Origin: Anaerolineae bacterium | GTDB taxonomy: Bacteria; Chloroflexota; Anaerolineae; Promineifilales; Promineifilaceae | Direction: 5' to 3' | Assembly (NCBI GenBank): GCA_023384415.1 | Contig: JAHDWJ010000019.1 | Span: 1 to 64,000, forward strand | Length of the DNA: 64,000 nt | Shown here: positions 53,552 to 62,840 of the stretch, one piece after another | Position numbering within the stretch: the stretch's first letter is position 1 | How the letters are laid out: each line of letters begins with the position of its first letter | Translations under genes and position numbers: made by a program | Notes under the pieces: model-generated | The model's database searches: none | Seen by the model: the letters and a program-made list of their open reading frames with translations, nothing else | What the model was told of the DNA's origin: nothing

Positions 53552-54352
53552 ATGGGCAATCAACTGCTTTATGCCTTTTTGTTGAGTGGGGTCATCGCCG
53601 CGGCCGCGTATTGGCGTCGTTCTCTTTCTGCTTCTGGGGCAGTGAGTGCGCTGTTGGTAGGTACAGTTATTTTTGGTCTGGGGGGGCCAGTGTGGGGTAT
53701 TTTGTTAGGCATCTTTTTTGTTACCTCATCAGTATTGTCCCATTTTAAGGAGCAGGAAAAGCGTGCGGCCGCAGAAAAGTTTGAAAAAGGGCATACCCGT
53801 GACATCGGTCAGGTAATGGCCAATGGGGGATTGGGGGCACTCATCGCTTTAGGTAGTTGGCTGTGGCCTCATCCGGGCTGGTTTCCTTTGTTCATTGGCG
53901 TAATGGCTACGGTCAATGCCGATACCTGGGCTACGGAATTGGGAACATTGAGCCGACGGCCGCCTCGGTTAATTACGACAGGCCAGATCGTTGAAGTGGG
54001 GACATCAGGTGGGGTTTCGTTACTGGGCACAGCCGTTTCGTTGGTGGGGGGGCTGCTTATTGGGCTAGTGGCGGGTTGGTTGAGTGGGGAGATAAGTGTG
54101 GGGACTGCGGCCGCGGCCGCGGGGCTGGGTGGGTTGGCCGGGTCCCTGATAGACAGTTTGATGGGAGCAACGGTACAGCAAATCTTTTATTGTGCTACCT
54201 GCGGGAAAGATACCGAGCGTAAAGTGCATAAATGTGGGACGGTAACGCGGCCGCTGCGGGGTTGGTTCTGGCTCAACAACGACCTGGTCAATCTTCTTTC
54301 ATCCCTCGGTGGGGGGCTGATCGCCCTCATCATCTGGTTCACCCTCACTTGA
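53552..54352 (+). CDS. DUF92 family membrane protein
   Basis: 266 residues with about six hydrophobic segments and conserved DUF92/TMEM19 blocks: GAVSALLVGTVIFGLGG, NGGLGALIAL, ATVNADTWATELG, GTSGGVSLLGT and GSLIDSLMGATVQ. CATCGKDTERKVHKCG supplies Cys in a loop. Some plant and cyanobacterial members are phytyl-phosphate kinases (VTE6-like), but this cannot be assumed. ATG 53552 was preferred to the TTG at 53546. It has five GCGGCCGC copies, including an overlapping pair in a membrane helix. Divergent from gdhA. Confidence 0.85.
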   Translation: MGNQLLYAFLLSGVIAAAAYWRRSLSASGAVSALLVGTVIFGLGGPVWGILLGIFFVTSSVLSHFKEQEKRAAAEKFEKGHTRDIGQVMANGGLGALIALGSWLWPHPGWFPLFIGVMATVNADTWATELGTLSRRPPRLITTGQIVEVGTSGGVSLLGTAVSLVGGLLIGLVAGWLSGEISVGTAAAAAGLGGLAGSLIDSLMGATVQQIFYCATCGKDTERKVHKCGTVTRPLRGWFWLNNDLVNLLSSLGGGLIALIIWFTLT

Positions 54353-54526
54353 ATTCATCAACCACACCTTACAATTACACCACCTCTAGCCTGGTAAATG
54401 ATACGTGCAACCTAACTCTTCTTCAATAGACCACGGTGTAACCCCTACATGGCACACCGCCAACCTCTTCACTCATTCACTCATTGTTTACTGGCATCCT
54501 GACCCCTTTTCGCGTTACAATTGCGC

Positions 54527-54554
54527 TTTACACCTGGGTACTATTTTGTTATAT
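54527..54554 (+). promoter_or_regulatory. Possible promoter of the WD40 gene
   Basis: TTTACA and TTATAT with a 16-bp spacer, 18 bases before the start codon at 54572. The match to consensus is moderate and the leader would be short. Confidence 0.3.
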
Positions 54555-54571
54555 CCGTGAGGAAACCATCT

Positions 54572-55504
54572 ATGTCGCCGAGGGAAATCCCACCTGGCCT
54601 GACCCTACGTTGGACCTTTTCAGGCCACAAAGGGCGTATTACCCGCATGGCTTGGGCTGCTTATGAGCCAATGTTAGCCTCTGCTTCCTATGATCAAACA
54701 GTTCGCTTGTGGATTGTGGATCAGGAAAAAGAAAAGTTAGTTTTAGTCGGCCATGTGGGATCTGTTTTTGGGGTCGCCCTTACTCCAGATGGTCGCCATC
54801 TCGCTTCCGCCTCCAAAAACATTATCAAACTATGGGACACAACCAGTAATCTTTCCTGGCGCACCTTCCGCAACCACGAAGATTTGGTTTATGATGTGGC
54901 CGTTACCCGTGATGGTCGTTGGGTGGTTTCTGGCTCATTTGATAAAACAGTACGGGTGTATGATCTGGTTGAAGGCGTGGATGTACAGGTGTGTCATGGG
55001 CACAGCGGCCGCATCGGCACCATTACCACCACCCCGGATAGTCAATACGCCATTTCTGCTTCCGGGGATGCTACCATCCGGTTCTGGCACCTGCCTGATG
55101 GCCAGCCCGGCCATTGCCTTAAAGGGCACAGTGGGGAAATCCTTTCCCTGGATGTTTCTCCAGATGGGCAGTGGCTCATTTCTGGGTCCGAAGATAAAAC
55201 AGTACGGGTTTGGGATGTCCAATCAGGTGAGTTGGTTCAGGTGCTAAAAGGACATGCAGGATCAATCACGGCCGTCGCTTACGCCCGTAATGGTCGTTTC
55301 TTCGCCTCCAAAGGAACAGATGATTCAGTCCGCTTTTGGGACAGTGAACGGTGGCAAACGGTGGCTGTTTTGGGCGAACCCCACTTAGGCAATGCCTTTA
55401 CCGGACTGGCGTTTCATCCCCGTCTGCCCCTGTTAGCTACCTTGACAGGCCGGGACAAAGTCATCCGAGTATGGGAGCTAGATTTTGATGTCTTGGCCAT
55501 ATGA
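54572..55504 (+). CDS. WD40 repeat beta-propeller protein
   Basis: 310 residues made of about seven WD repeats, each with a GH near the start and a WD-like end: SGHKGRITRMAW ... VRLWIV; KLWDT; VRVYDL; GHSGRIGTI ... IRFWHL; GHSGEILSLDVSPDGQW ... VRVWDV; GHAGSITAVAY ... VRFWDS; VIRVWEL. It lacks a signal peptide and enzyme domain, so it is a cytosolic scaffold by inference. ATG 54572 has a GAGGA ribosome-binding site; a longer frame adds 17 unrelated residues. Confidence 0.9.
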   Translation: MSPREIPPGLTLRWTFSGHKGRITRMAWAAYEPMLASASYDQTVRLWIVDQEKEKLVLVGHVGSVFGVALTPDGRHLASASKNIIKLWDTTSNLSWRTFRNHEDLVYDVAVTRDGRWVVSGSFDKTVRVYDLVEGVDVQVCHGHSGRIGTITTTPDSQYAISASGDATIRFWHLPDGQPGHCLKGHSGEILSLDVSPDGQWLISGSEDKTVRVWDVQSGELVQVLKGHAGSITAVAYARNGRFFASKGTDDSVRFWDSERWQTVAVLGEPHLGNAFTGLAFHPRLPLLATLTGRDKVIRVWELDFDVLAI

Positions 55505-55545
55505 GCCACCCCAAATAAGCTACGTAACCCGTAAGCTCTAAAAAC

Positions 55546-55583
55546 AAAAAAGCCTGGCTTCACCAAAAAAGCCAGGCTTTTTT
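55546..55583. terminator. Rho-independent terminator between convergent genes
   Basis: Stem AAAAAAGCCTGGCTT pairs fully with AAGCCAGGCTTTTTT around an 8-nt loop. Runs of A and T on both sides let it serve the WD40 gene (plus) and arsM (minus). Confidence 0.85.
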
Positions 55584-55602
55584 ACAAAACGGCATCAACC
55601 TA

Positions 55603-56409
55603 TCACTCTTTAATGGCTGTAATCCTGGCACTCAACAACTGTGGCTGACTCAGGCTCAGGCTGTGTTGGGCCAATTCAATGCCGGGGGCAGCTTTATCTT
55701 GAACTGAAATGTGGGAGAAACCCGCGGCCGCCATCGCGGCTACATATTCATCAATCGGTTCTGCCCCTGTGACACAGGCCGCCCATTCATTCATATCTGC
55801 CCGTTGGGCCTCGCTAAAACGGCCTTGCACCACCATATCTGAAACAGCCAGCCGGCCACCTGGCTTTAATACCCGGAACGCTTCCCGAAAAACCGCCGGT
55901 TTATCCGGGCTGAGGTTGATGACGCAGTTGGAGATGATGACATCAATAGAGTCATCTTCAACGGGCAAATCTTCAATAAATCCCTGCCGAAACTCAACAT
56001 TGGCTGCCCCAACTTTCTCCCGGTTCCGGTTGGCTTTGACTAACATCTCTGGGGTCATGTCTACACCAATGACGCGGCCGCTTTCCCCTACCTGTTTAGC
56101 TGCCAGAAAACAATCAATCCCTCCACCTGAACCTAAATCCAGCACCGTCTGCCCAGGCTGCAATCCGGCCAGGGTGATGGGATCGCCACAGCCGAGCGAA
56201 AGGTTGGTCACTTCTGGTGGAAGCTGACTGGTATCGGTGTCATAGAGCGAAACCTGAGCATTACAGCCACAGCCATCATCACAGCAGCTGCTGTTGGTGC
56301 CGCCACTGAATGGATCAGCTACGGGCGCGGCCGCGTCACTAAGAGCGGCCACTTTGCCATACCGTTGGCGTACTTCTTCATGAATATTGGTCATCGTTAA
56401 AACGGACAT
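55603..56409 (-). CDS. arsM: Arsenite S-adenosylmethyltransferase
   Basis: 268 residues. SAM motif [12 protein letters not shown]. The three cysteines needed for As(III) methylation are present: C74 (LGCGDP), C162 (SNCVINL) and C212 (ACVTGA). An extra Cys cluster SCCDDGCGC near residue 42-49 could bind arsenite. It methylates arsenite to volatile forms. AAGGAG lies six bases before ATG 56409. The next gene upstream, arsR, is on the same strand, so the pair is likely an arsenic-responsive operon. No arsB or arsC is in the window. Confidence 0.93.
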   Translation of the reverse strand: MSVLTMTNIHEEVRQRYGKVAALSDAAAPVADPFSGGTNSSCCDDGCGCNAQVSLYDTDTSQLPPEVTNLSLGCGDPITLAGLQPGQTVLDLGSGGGIDCFLAAKQVGESGRVIGVDMTPEMLVKANRNREKVGAANVEFRQGFIEDLPVEDDSIDVIISNCVINLSPDKPAVFREAFRVLKPGGRLAVSDMVVQGRFSEAQRADMNEWAACVTGAEPIDEYVAAMAAAGFSHISVQDKAAPGIELAQHSLSLSQPQLLSARITAIKE

Positions 56410-56519
56410 GTCTGACTCCTTAGAATGTGATGTAGATAAAATTAAACACAAGGTGATAACCCTATGAATAACAACACATAGATACCTGTCTATATGTTTG
56501 GCTAAAAAAAGAGACCCTT

Positions 56520-56837
56520 TTAACCAACCAACTCAATTTGAGACACAGGTATATACTGCCGGCCTGGAGCAAATCGCTGAAGCAACGTGCCGCAACAAAC
56601 TGCTACTGCTTCCTGATCCAAACTGTAAAAAACCTGCTTACCATCGCGGCGAGTATTTACCAGGCCGGCCTCACGCAAAACAGCCAGGTGATGAGAAATA
56701 GTTGGCTGGGAAACACCCCCCATCCGCTCCACAATATCACTCACACAAAGCCATTCACAGCACAACAGGTTCATCACCTGCTGCCTGGTGTCATCAGCAA
56801 TCGCCTTAGCAAACGTAACCGGGTCAGTTATCATCAT
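56520..56837 (-). CDS. arsR: ArsR-family metalloregulator
   Basis: 105 residues of the ArsR/SmtB winged-helix fold: [30 protein letters not shown] as recognition helix and FYSL wing. Cys 26-27 and C31-V-S-D match the arsenic-sensing site in the DNA-binding helix region, and another CC lies near the C-terminus. It probably represses the arsR-arsM unit from the palindrome ten bases before its start. Divergent from plsX. Confidence 0.9.
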   Translation of the reverse strand: MMITDPVTFAKAIADDTRQQVMNLLCCEWLCVSDIVERMGGVSQPTISHHLAVLREAGLVNTRRDGKQVFYSLDQEAVAVCCGTLLQRFAPGRQYIPVSQIELVG

Positions 56838-56846
56838 TGGTCAAAA

Positions 56847-56868
56847 CATATTGACAATCGTCAATATG
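56847..56868. promoter_or_regulatory. Probable ArsR operator
   Basis: CATATTGAC-AATC-GTCAATATG, perfect 9-bp arms, lies ten bases upstream of arsR. A half repeat TGTTGACAAT follows. Position and palindrome fit an autoregulated ArsR operator. Confidence 0.6.
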
Positions 56869-56920
56869 TTGACAATTATAAAGCCTCGCCACAATTTGTC
56901 AAGCGCGTTTTTTCTCTGGT

Positions 56921-56949
56921 TTGACATTCCCCAAGCCCCTCAGTAGAAT
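56921..56949 (+). promoter_or_regulatory. plsX promoter
   Basis: TTGACA (56921-56926), a 17-bp spacer and TAGAAT (56944-56949), 49 bases before the plsX start. It closely matches a sigma-70 consensus; the same -10 TAGAAT is used before the last gene of the window. Confidence 0.75.
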
Positions 56950-56998
56950 CAACCAATTAGACTGTTGACCACCAATACACCTACCAGAGGAACCAACC

Positions 56999-58003
56999 AT
57001 GCGGATTGTTGTAGATGCGATGGGGAGCGACAACCACCCCGAACCAGATGTAGCCGGCGCTGTCTTAGCCGCCCGTGAGTTTGGTGATGAAATAATTTTA
57101 GTAGGGGATGAGAAACGCATCCAGGCTGAATTGGCTAAACAAACCCTTGACGGTCTGGCCATCTCGGTACGCCATGCCAGTCAGGTGATCAGTATGACCG
57201 ATACCCCATCTACAGCCAGTCGGGAAAAGCGTGACTCTTCAATGCATGTGGGGTTACAAATGGTTGGCAAAGGTGAAGCAGATGCTTTTGTTTCTGCCGG
57301 GAACACTGGCGGTATTCTGGCCGTTGCCACCTTACGCCAATATGGGTTAGGGCGGATTCCTGGTGTTAAGCGTCCGGCTTTGGGCGTCATTTTTCCGACG
57401 AAAGAGCGGCCGCTGCTCATAGACAATGGGGCCAACGCTGATTGCAAACCGGAGTATCTGCTCCAATTTGGTCTGATGGGCAGCCTGTATGTGGAACGCA
57501 CCCTGGGGGTGAAAAACCCACGGGTTGCTCTCATCTCCAATGGAGAAGAAGAGGGCAAAGGGAATTTATTAATTAAGGAAACCATTCCGTTATTCGTCAA
57601 CAGCGGCCTGAACTACATTGGCAACATCGAACCAAAGGAGTTTATGCACGGTGCGGCTGATGTGGCCGTGACGGATGGGTTTACAGGGAATGTAATGATG
57701 AAAACGGCTGAGGCGGTCGCCAGCTATTTATTAACTTTGGTGCGCCAGGAAATTATGGCCGGGACGATAACAAAGTTGGGCGGGATGCTGGCCCGCCCAG
57801 CCTTCCGCCGGGCAGGTAAACAGCTAGACCCCAATGAAGTAGGCGGAGCATTACTCTTAGGGGTTAATGGGGTAGTGGTCATCGCACACGGTCGCTCCAA
57901 TGCGTATGCGATTAAACAAGCTATCGGTCAGGCCCGGAAGGCTGTGGCCCAAGATTTATTGTCCGCTATCCGGCAGGGGATAGGGAATCTGGCGGAGAGC
58001 TGA
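56999..58003 (+). CDS. plsX: Phosphate acyltransferase PlsX
   Basis: 334 residues. It starts MRIVVDAMGSDNHPEPDV, the family hallmark, with FVSAGNTGG, DNGANADCKPEYL and VTDGFTGNVMMKT. It makes acyl-phosphate from acyl-ACP for phospholipid synthesis on the membrane surface. GAGG precedes the ATG. fabF follows after 11 bp, a common fatty-acid operon order. Confidence 0.96.
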   Translation: MRIVVDAMGSDNHPEPDVAGAVLAAREFGDEIILVGDEKRIQAELAKQTLDGLAISVRHASQVISMTDTPSTASREKRDSSMHVGLQMVGKGEADAFVSAGNTGGILAVATLRQYGLGRIPGVKRPALGVIFPTKERPLLIDNGANADCKPEYLLQFGLMGSLYVERTLGVKNPRVALISNGEEEGKGNLLIKETIPLFVNSGLNYIGNIEPKEFMHGAADVAVTDGFTGNVMMKTAEAVASYLLTLVRQEIMAGTITKLGGMLARPAFRRAGKQLDPNEVGGALLLGVNGVVVIAHGRSNAYAIKQAIGQARKAVAQDLLSAIRQGIGNLAES

Positions 58004-58014
58004 GAGGTGACATT

Positions 58015-59301
58015 ATGGTGGATGAGCAATATCTGGACACACGCGGCCGCCCCCGCGTCGTCATTACCGGGATGGGGGTTATCTCCCCAGTTGGGGAAAC
58101 TTTAGAAGAAAGCTGGCACAATGTGGTCGGTGGCCATTCAGGTATTGGCCCCATCACCCAATTTGATGCCAGCAATCTCCCTTGCCAGATCGCTGGGGAA
58201 GTTAAAGATTTTGTAGCCAAGAAATATATGGATTTTAAGGATGCCCGGCGGATGTCACGCGCCTCACAATTGGCGGTCGCGGCCGCGCGCATGGCCTTAG
58301 CCCACGCCGGCCTCAATGATCCGGTGCCAGACCCCGAAGAAACAGGGGTTGTTGTTGGTACCGGCATGGGCGGGTTTGAGAAAGCGGATGAAAACATCAC
58401 CCTGCTGCGCCAACATGGGGTAAGCCGGGTCAACCCATTCGCCATACCTAGCTCCTTAGCCAACATGCCCAGCCACCACGTCAGCCTGATGGCCGGCACC
58501 TTAGGGCCAATCAGCAGTGTGGTGGCCGCCTGCGCTACCGGTACCCAGGCCATCGGCGAGGCTTGTGAATTTATTCGGCGTGGGGCCGCTTACCGGGTAT
58601 TGGCCGGGGGGGTAGAAGGGTTAATCCACCTGGGAGCCGTCGGGGGATTCATCGCCATGCGCGGCCTGGCCTTAAACTTCAATGACCGTCCTGAAGAAGC
58701 CTCCCGCCCCTTTGACAAAGATCGGGATGGCTTCATTCTGAGCGAGGGAGCTGGCATTGTCGTACTAGAGCGGTTAGATAAAGCCCTGGAGCGGGGAGCC
58801 ACCATTTACGGGGAAATATTAGGCCATGCCTCGTCTTCTGATGCCTACCATGTGGCTGCTCCCGATCCCGAAGGGGCTGGAGCAGTACGAGCCATGCGCT
58901 GGGCAGTACGTGATGCCAATCTGCCCCTGGAGGCGATTGATTACATCAATGCACATGGCACCTCAACCCCTGTCAATGATGCGACAGAGACGTATGCCAT
59001 CAAAAAGCTGTTTGGCGAGCGGGCCTATGAGATGGCGGTCAGCAGCACCAAATCGGTGATGGGCCATGCCATGGGGGCGGCCGGGGCCATCGAATCTATC
59101 TTCTGTGCTATGGCTTTGCGTACCGGCATCTTGCCGCCAACCATCAACTATGAAACCCGTGATCCTGCCTGCGATCTGGATTATGTGCCTAACACAGCCC
59201 GCCATACCCCCATCCGCACCGCCTTGTGTAACTCCTTTGGCTTAGGGGGGCAAAATGCCTGCCTGGTACTCGGTAAATATGAAAACAAGGAACAACTATA
59301 A
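58015..59301 (+). CDS. fabF: Beta-ketoacyl-ACP synthase II
   Basis: 428 residues. The active-site triad is visible: Cys in VAACATGTQA, His in NAHGTSTPVNDATE and His in SVMGHAMGAAG. It elongates acyl-ACP by condensation with malonyl-ACP. It shares the plsX transcript. The next gene (an R-M component) starts six bases after its stop, so it may be read through. Confidence 0.96.
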   Translation: MVDEQYLDTRGRPRVVITGMGVISPVGETLEESWHNVVGGHSGIGPITQFDASNLPCQIAGEVKDFVAKKYMDFKDARRMSRASQLAVAAARMALAHAGLNDPVPDPEETGVVVGTGMGGFEKADENITLLRQHGVSRVNPFAIPSSLANMPSHHVSLMAGTLGPISSVVAACATGTQAIGEACEFIRRGAAYRVLAGGVEGLIHLGAVGGFIAMRGLALNFNDRPEEASRPFDKDRDGFILSEGAGIVVLERLDKALERGATIYGEILGHASSSDAYHVAAPDPEGAGAVRAMRWAVRDANLPLEAIDYINAHGTSTPVNDATETYAIKKLFGERAYEMAVSSTKSVMGHAMGAAGAIESIFCAMALRTGILPPTINYETRDPACDLDYVPNTARHTPIRTALCNSFGLGGQNACLVLGKYENKEQL

Positions 59302-59307
59302 GCCATT

Positions 59308-60117
59308 ATGAACCAGGCATTAGATGAAAGATATTTACAACTTATCTTAGATCGCATTCAGGTTTGCCGAACCTATAAGCCCCAATTTGGGCAAACTCTG
59401 CGCTCCGGTCTTTCATTGGCTGAGTTCATGGACCTGTACCGGGCTGATTCTTTTTACAATTGGTTTGGTCTGGATAATCCTCGAATGTATGCTGCCCACA
59501 AGGCCGCTGGGGGAATCACTTCTATTTATCGTCAACTTGGAATTGCTTGTGAACAACTATTTCGTCAGATCATCCAGGATCATTTAGGAATAGAACCGCA
59601 AGCAGCACAGTGGTCATATCAGGTCAAAACGGTGTCGGGTCGATCTCGGCAGCTATCTTTGGATAGTCGTATTGAGTTGAACCATATTGTTAATGACAAA
59701 CAGCGGGCCATGGTTGAGGGATGGTTGCGAGAAGCGGCCGCTTTTTTGGGTGTCCATTTTGAGGTAGCTAAAGTTTTACGAGGGGCTGTTTTTGAAGTGC
59801 GTCAGGGTTACAAAAGTAAAGATGCCAAACGTCAAAATGCTGATATTGCCAATGCCGCTGCTGCTTATGCTCAAGGTTATCTTCCCGTTGTTGTTATTCT
59901 ATCCAACCAAATTGACTCTACTGTAGCGGCCCGATATGAACACGAACAATGGCTTATATTGAGAGGCATTTTAGAAGGTTCCGCCATACAATCCAGCTAT
60001 CAATTTTGCCAACAAGTCATTGGTTTTGATCTGGCCTCGTTTTTTCACCGCCACTCAAAAATATTACGACAAGAAGTTGATGAGTTATTACAACTTCTGT
60101 TAAAACCAGATGGTTAA
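59308..60117 (+). CDS. Putative type II restriction endonuclease
   Basis: 269 residues without a family I can name. Function is inferred from tight linkage to a DNA methyltransferase gene (8-bp overlap at 60110-60117). The core LDSRIELNHIV ... VFEVRQGYKSKDAKRQNADIANA resembles a PD-(D/E)xK nuclease, with Asp119, Glu163 and the Lys-rich segment, but the order is not canonical. The gene is clearly more AT-rich than plsX-fabF, suggesting acquisition, although it holds one GCGGCCGC copy. Confidence 0.55.
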   Translation: MNQALDERYLQLILDRIQVCRTYKPQFGQTLRSGLSLAEFMDLYRADSFYNWFGLDNPRMYAAHKAAGGITSIYRQLGIACEQLFRQIIQDHLGIEPQAAQWSYQVKTVSGRSRQLSLDSRIELNHIVNDKQRAMVEGWLREAAAFLGVHFEVAKVLRGAVFEVRQGYKSKDAKRQNADIANAAAAYAQGYLPVVVILSNQIDSTVAARYEHEQWLILRGILEGSAIQSSYQFCQQVIGFDLASFFHRHSKILRQEVDELLQLLLKPDG

Positions 60118-61333
60118 ACAAAAATCAGAGCTTACTTTTAAGCAGAATCTCTCGGAAGGTCGTCATGGATGGCTTCGATTAACACCAGCCTATTCAGTGC
60201 GCCTGGTGCGAAAGTTATTAAACCAGCATCCGGAGTTAAAATGCCTTCTTGATCCATTTTCAGGAACAGGTACTACTGGCCTGGTGGGAGCCGAATATGG
60301 GCTTACTTGCCATTTGTTGGACATTAATCCTTTTTTAGTCTGGTTGGGTAGAGTTAAGAGCGTCAATTACTGTACAGATACAGTCCAAGCAGTTTGCCAT
60401 GAAGCGCAAATGATTGTAGCCAATAGCTGCTCGTTATCACCAACAGTGGAATTGTGGTTCCCACCCATTAGCCATATTGAACGATGGTGGGGGCAAGAGA
60501 ACCTTCTTGCTCTGGCCCGCCTTTTTCGAGTTCTAAATGATCGTTTGCCGCAATCATCACCCACAAAAGATTTACTCTTAGTTGCTTTTTGTAGATTGCT
60601 TATCGAAAAATCGAATGCGGCCTTTAATCATCAATCTATCTCTTTTAGAAATGGGGGACATTCTGGGCAAATGCGTTTGTTTTCTTCACCTGTAACTGAG
60701 GAGCTACAACAACGGTTTTTACAGTTAGTGCAAGAAATTGTCGCGGCCGCAAAAACCCCGATCCCTGGTGAGGTGAATATCACCCAGGCAGATGCCCGCT
60801 CCATTCCACAGCCGCAGCAACTTTATGACGGCGTGATTACATCCCCTCCATACCCTAACCGGATGAGTTATGTTCGCGAGCTGCGTCCCTACATGTATTG
60901 GTTGGGTTTTCTTCAAGATGCGCCAGAAGCTGGTGAACTAGATTGGCAGGCCATTGGTGGAACCTGGGGTTCTGCTACCAGCCGATTGCAAAACTGGCAC
61001 CCTGACGATACCCAGATTGGGTATGCTGGTTTTATCCCCATCGTTAACGAAATACGGTACCATAGCCCGCTGTTAGCCAATTACGTCCACAAATATTTCG
61101 TAGACATAAAAAAGCATCTAACAACGCTTTGGCCAACATTAGCTCGGGGGGCCAAACTGTTTTATGTGGTTGGCAACTCTAAATTTTATGATACGTTGGT
61201 ACCGGTGGAAAAAATTTATGCGGGTATGTTTGCCACCCTTGGTTATTCAGATGTCCAGGTGGAAACATTAAGAAAACGAAATTCCAAAAAGGAGTTGTTT
61301 GAGTTTATCGTTTCTGCCCGCAAACCAGGCTGA
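60110..61333 (+). CDS. Site-specific DNA methyltransferase (N4-cytosine type)
   Basis: 407 residues. Motif I DPFSGTGTT (48-56) comes first and motif IV TSPPYPN (244-250) later; SPPY is typical of m4C or N6-adenine beta-class enzymes. The block SPPYPNRMSYVRELRPYMYW is conserved in a subgroup. It pairs with the gene it overlaps to form a type II R-M system. The recognition site is not predictable here. AT-rich, with one GCGGCCGC copy at about 60743. Confidence 0.8.
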   Translation: MVKQKSELTFKQNLSEGRHGWLRLTPAYSVRLVRKLLNQHPELKCLLDPFSGTGTTGLVGAEYGLTCHLLDINPFLVWLGRVKSVNYCTDTVQAVCHEAQMIVANSCSLSPTVELWFPPISHIERWWGQENLLALARLFRVLNDRLPQSSPTKDLLLVAFCRLLIEKSNAAFNHQSISFRNGGHSGQMRLFSSPVTEELQQRFLQLVQEIVAAAKTPIPGEVNITQADARSIPQPQQLYDGVITSPPYPNRMSYVRELRPYMYWLGFLQDAPEAGELDWQAIGGTWGSATSRLQNWHPDDTQIGYAGFIPIVNEIRYHSPLLANYVHKYFVDIKKHLTTLWPTLARGAKLFYVVGNSKFYDTLVPVEKIYAGMFATLGYSDVQVETLRKRNSKKELFEFIVSARKPG

Positions 61334-61346
61334 GGATTGCTTTTTT

Positions 61347-62078
61347 ATGGAAATTATTAGAGATGATCTGAAGATAGCCCGCTACCGACAACTTGGGGTG
61401 ATCACCATGTTTGTCAGTATTGGGGTTTTGTTGTTGGGGTTGTTTGTTGGCAGTGCCCAGGCCTGGAGTTTATTGGCTCTGGGGGCAGGCTGGCTGTTGG
61501 CCCAGGTCAGTTTGTACCTGTCAAACCGGTATGTGCGGAAACCCCGCCCTGATGAGGCATTGGATGAAGCGTTGCAGAAATTAATGGCAGAGAAGGTAGT
61601 GAAACGCGGCCGCGTCTATCATTACTGCCTCCCCACCCCCCACCTGCTGCTCACCTCCGAAGGCATCGTCATCCTCATCGCCAAATACCAACGCGGGGTT
61701 ATTGTCGCTGATGGGGACAAATGGCGGCAGACACGTACCGGTCTCTTCAACCTAAACAAATATTTAGGCCAGGAGAGTATTGGCAATCCCACCCGCGAGG
61801 CCGAAATAGCCTTACAAGGGATCATCAACTTCCTAAACAAAGAGGTTCCCCAGGTAGAAGAAGTTCCCATTGCCGTGATGATCGTTTTTACCACCATTGC
61901 TAACAATCAGCTCGATGTACAGCGTTCTCGCATTCCCGCCATGCACGTCAGTAAAGTTAAAGGGTATCTTAAACAACAGTGGACTAAAAGCAAATCCATC
62001 CCCAAACAAGATTATGAAGCGATTCAACAAGCATTTGATAAAGCAGCGCGGGTAAACGAGTTTGCGAGTAGTGAGTAA
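61347..62078 (+). CDS. Membrane protein with NERD-like domain
   Basis: 243 residues from ATG 61347. Two membrane helices lie near residues 18-60. The following domain has HLLLTSEGIVILIAKYQRGVIVADGDKW, with the shape of the nuclease-related NERD domain, but the catalytic D/ExK is replaced by LIAK, so nuclease activity is doubtful. The C-terminal part is helical and basic. Between the R-M pair and phoU, it may belong to either unit. Confidence 0.6.
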   Translation: MEIIRDDLKIARYRQLGVITMFVSIGVLLLGLFVGSAQAWSLLALGAGWLLAQVSLYLSNRYVRKPRPDEALDEALQKLMAEKVVKRGRVYHYCLPTPHLLLTSEGIVILIAKYQRGVIVADGDKWRQTRTGLFNLNKYLGQESIGNPTREAEIALQGIINFLNKEVPQVEEVPIAVMIVFTTIANNQLDVQRSRIPAMHVSKVKGYLKQQWTKSKSIPKQDYEAIQQAFDKAARVNEFASSE

Positions 62079-62126
62079 ATGAATAGCTGAAGCGTTCATA
62101 TTTCACTCAAGCAACAAGGAACAAAC

Positions 62127-62789
62127 ATGACTCTGGAAAAACGATCTATTCTTAATAAAGAGCTCACCGAACTGCGCACTAATATCTCTCGCCTGGCCGG
62201 TATGGTAGATGAAGCCATCCATGAGGCCATGCGAAGCCTATACGAACGCGATATGACCCTGGCGCAAAATGTCAGCGCCAACGACACCCATCTAAACCAT
62301 TTGCGCTACAGCATTGAGGAAGAAGCGTTTAAGGTATTAGCGACCCAACAGCCGTTTGCTCTGGACTTACGCACCGTTGTCAGTACCATTCATGTAGCCG
62401 TAGAATTGGAACGAATGGGAGATCATGCTGCTGGCATTGCCCGCATGGTTACCCGCCTTTCCGGTGAAGATCACTTTATTTCCGTTCACAAACTGCCCCA
62501 AATGGAAAAGCGGGCCAGGCGTATGCTCAATGAAAGCATTCAAGCATTTCTCGCGGCAAACACCGAACTGGCTCACCGCATGATAAAACAAGATGATAAA
62601 TTAGATAAACATTATCGCATCATGTTTTCCGAACTGTTACAAGAAATGCGTGATGATGCTTATATTGAACAAGCCAATTATCTGCTTTGGACAGCTCATA
62701 ACCTGGAACGTATTGGCGATAGAGCGGTGAATATTGCCGAAAGAGTCATCTTCATGGCAACAGGCAAATTTACCGAATTTAATGCTTAA
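62127..62789 (+). CDS. phoU: Phosphate signalling/transport regulator PhoU
   Basis: 220 residues, two three-helix repeats with the metal-binding ExxxD motifs (VELERMGDHAAGIARMV and HNLERIGDRAVNIAERV). PhoU connects the Pst phosphate transporter with PhoR. No pst or pho two-component genes are adjacent. AAGGAACAAAC precedes the ATG. No GCGGCCGC. Confidence 0.93.
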   Translation: MTLEKRSILNKELTELRTNISRLAGMVDEAIHEAMRSLYERDMTLAQNVSANDTHLNHLRYSIEEEAFKVLATQQPFALDLRTVVSTIHVAVELERMGDHAAGIARMVTRLSGEDHFISVHKLPQMEKRARRMLNESIQAFLAANTELAHRMIKQDDKLDKHYRIMFSELLQEMRDDAYIEQANYLLWTAHNLERIGDRAVNIAERVIFMATGKFTEFNA

Positions 62790-62812
62790 GCCGTCACTTT
62801 TTAGCTTTTTGG

Positions 62813-62840
62813 TTGACAATCGCTAACTTTGCACTAGAAT
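62813..62840 (+). promoter_or_regulatory. Promoter of the branched-chain amino-acid binding protein gene
   Basis: TTGACA (62813-62818), a 16-bp spacer and TAGAAT (62835-62840). The start codon is 239 bases further, so the transcript has a long leader. Confidence 0.7.

Noticed and set aside
60110..61333. The m4C-type methyltransferase as the enzyme that maintains the GCGGCCGC palindrome
   Set aside because: An attractive idea, but nothing in the sequence shows its recognition site; only methylation data could link them.
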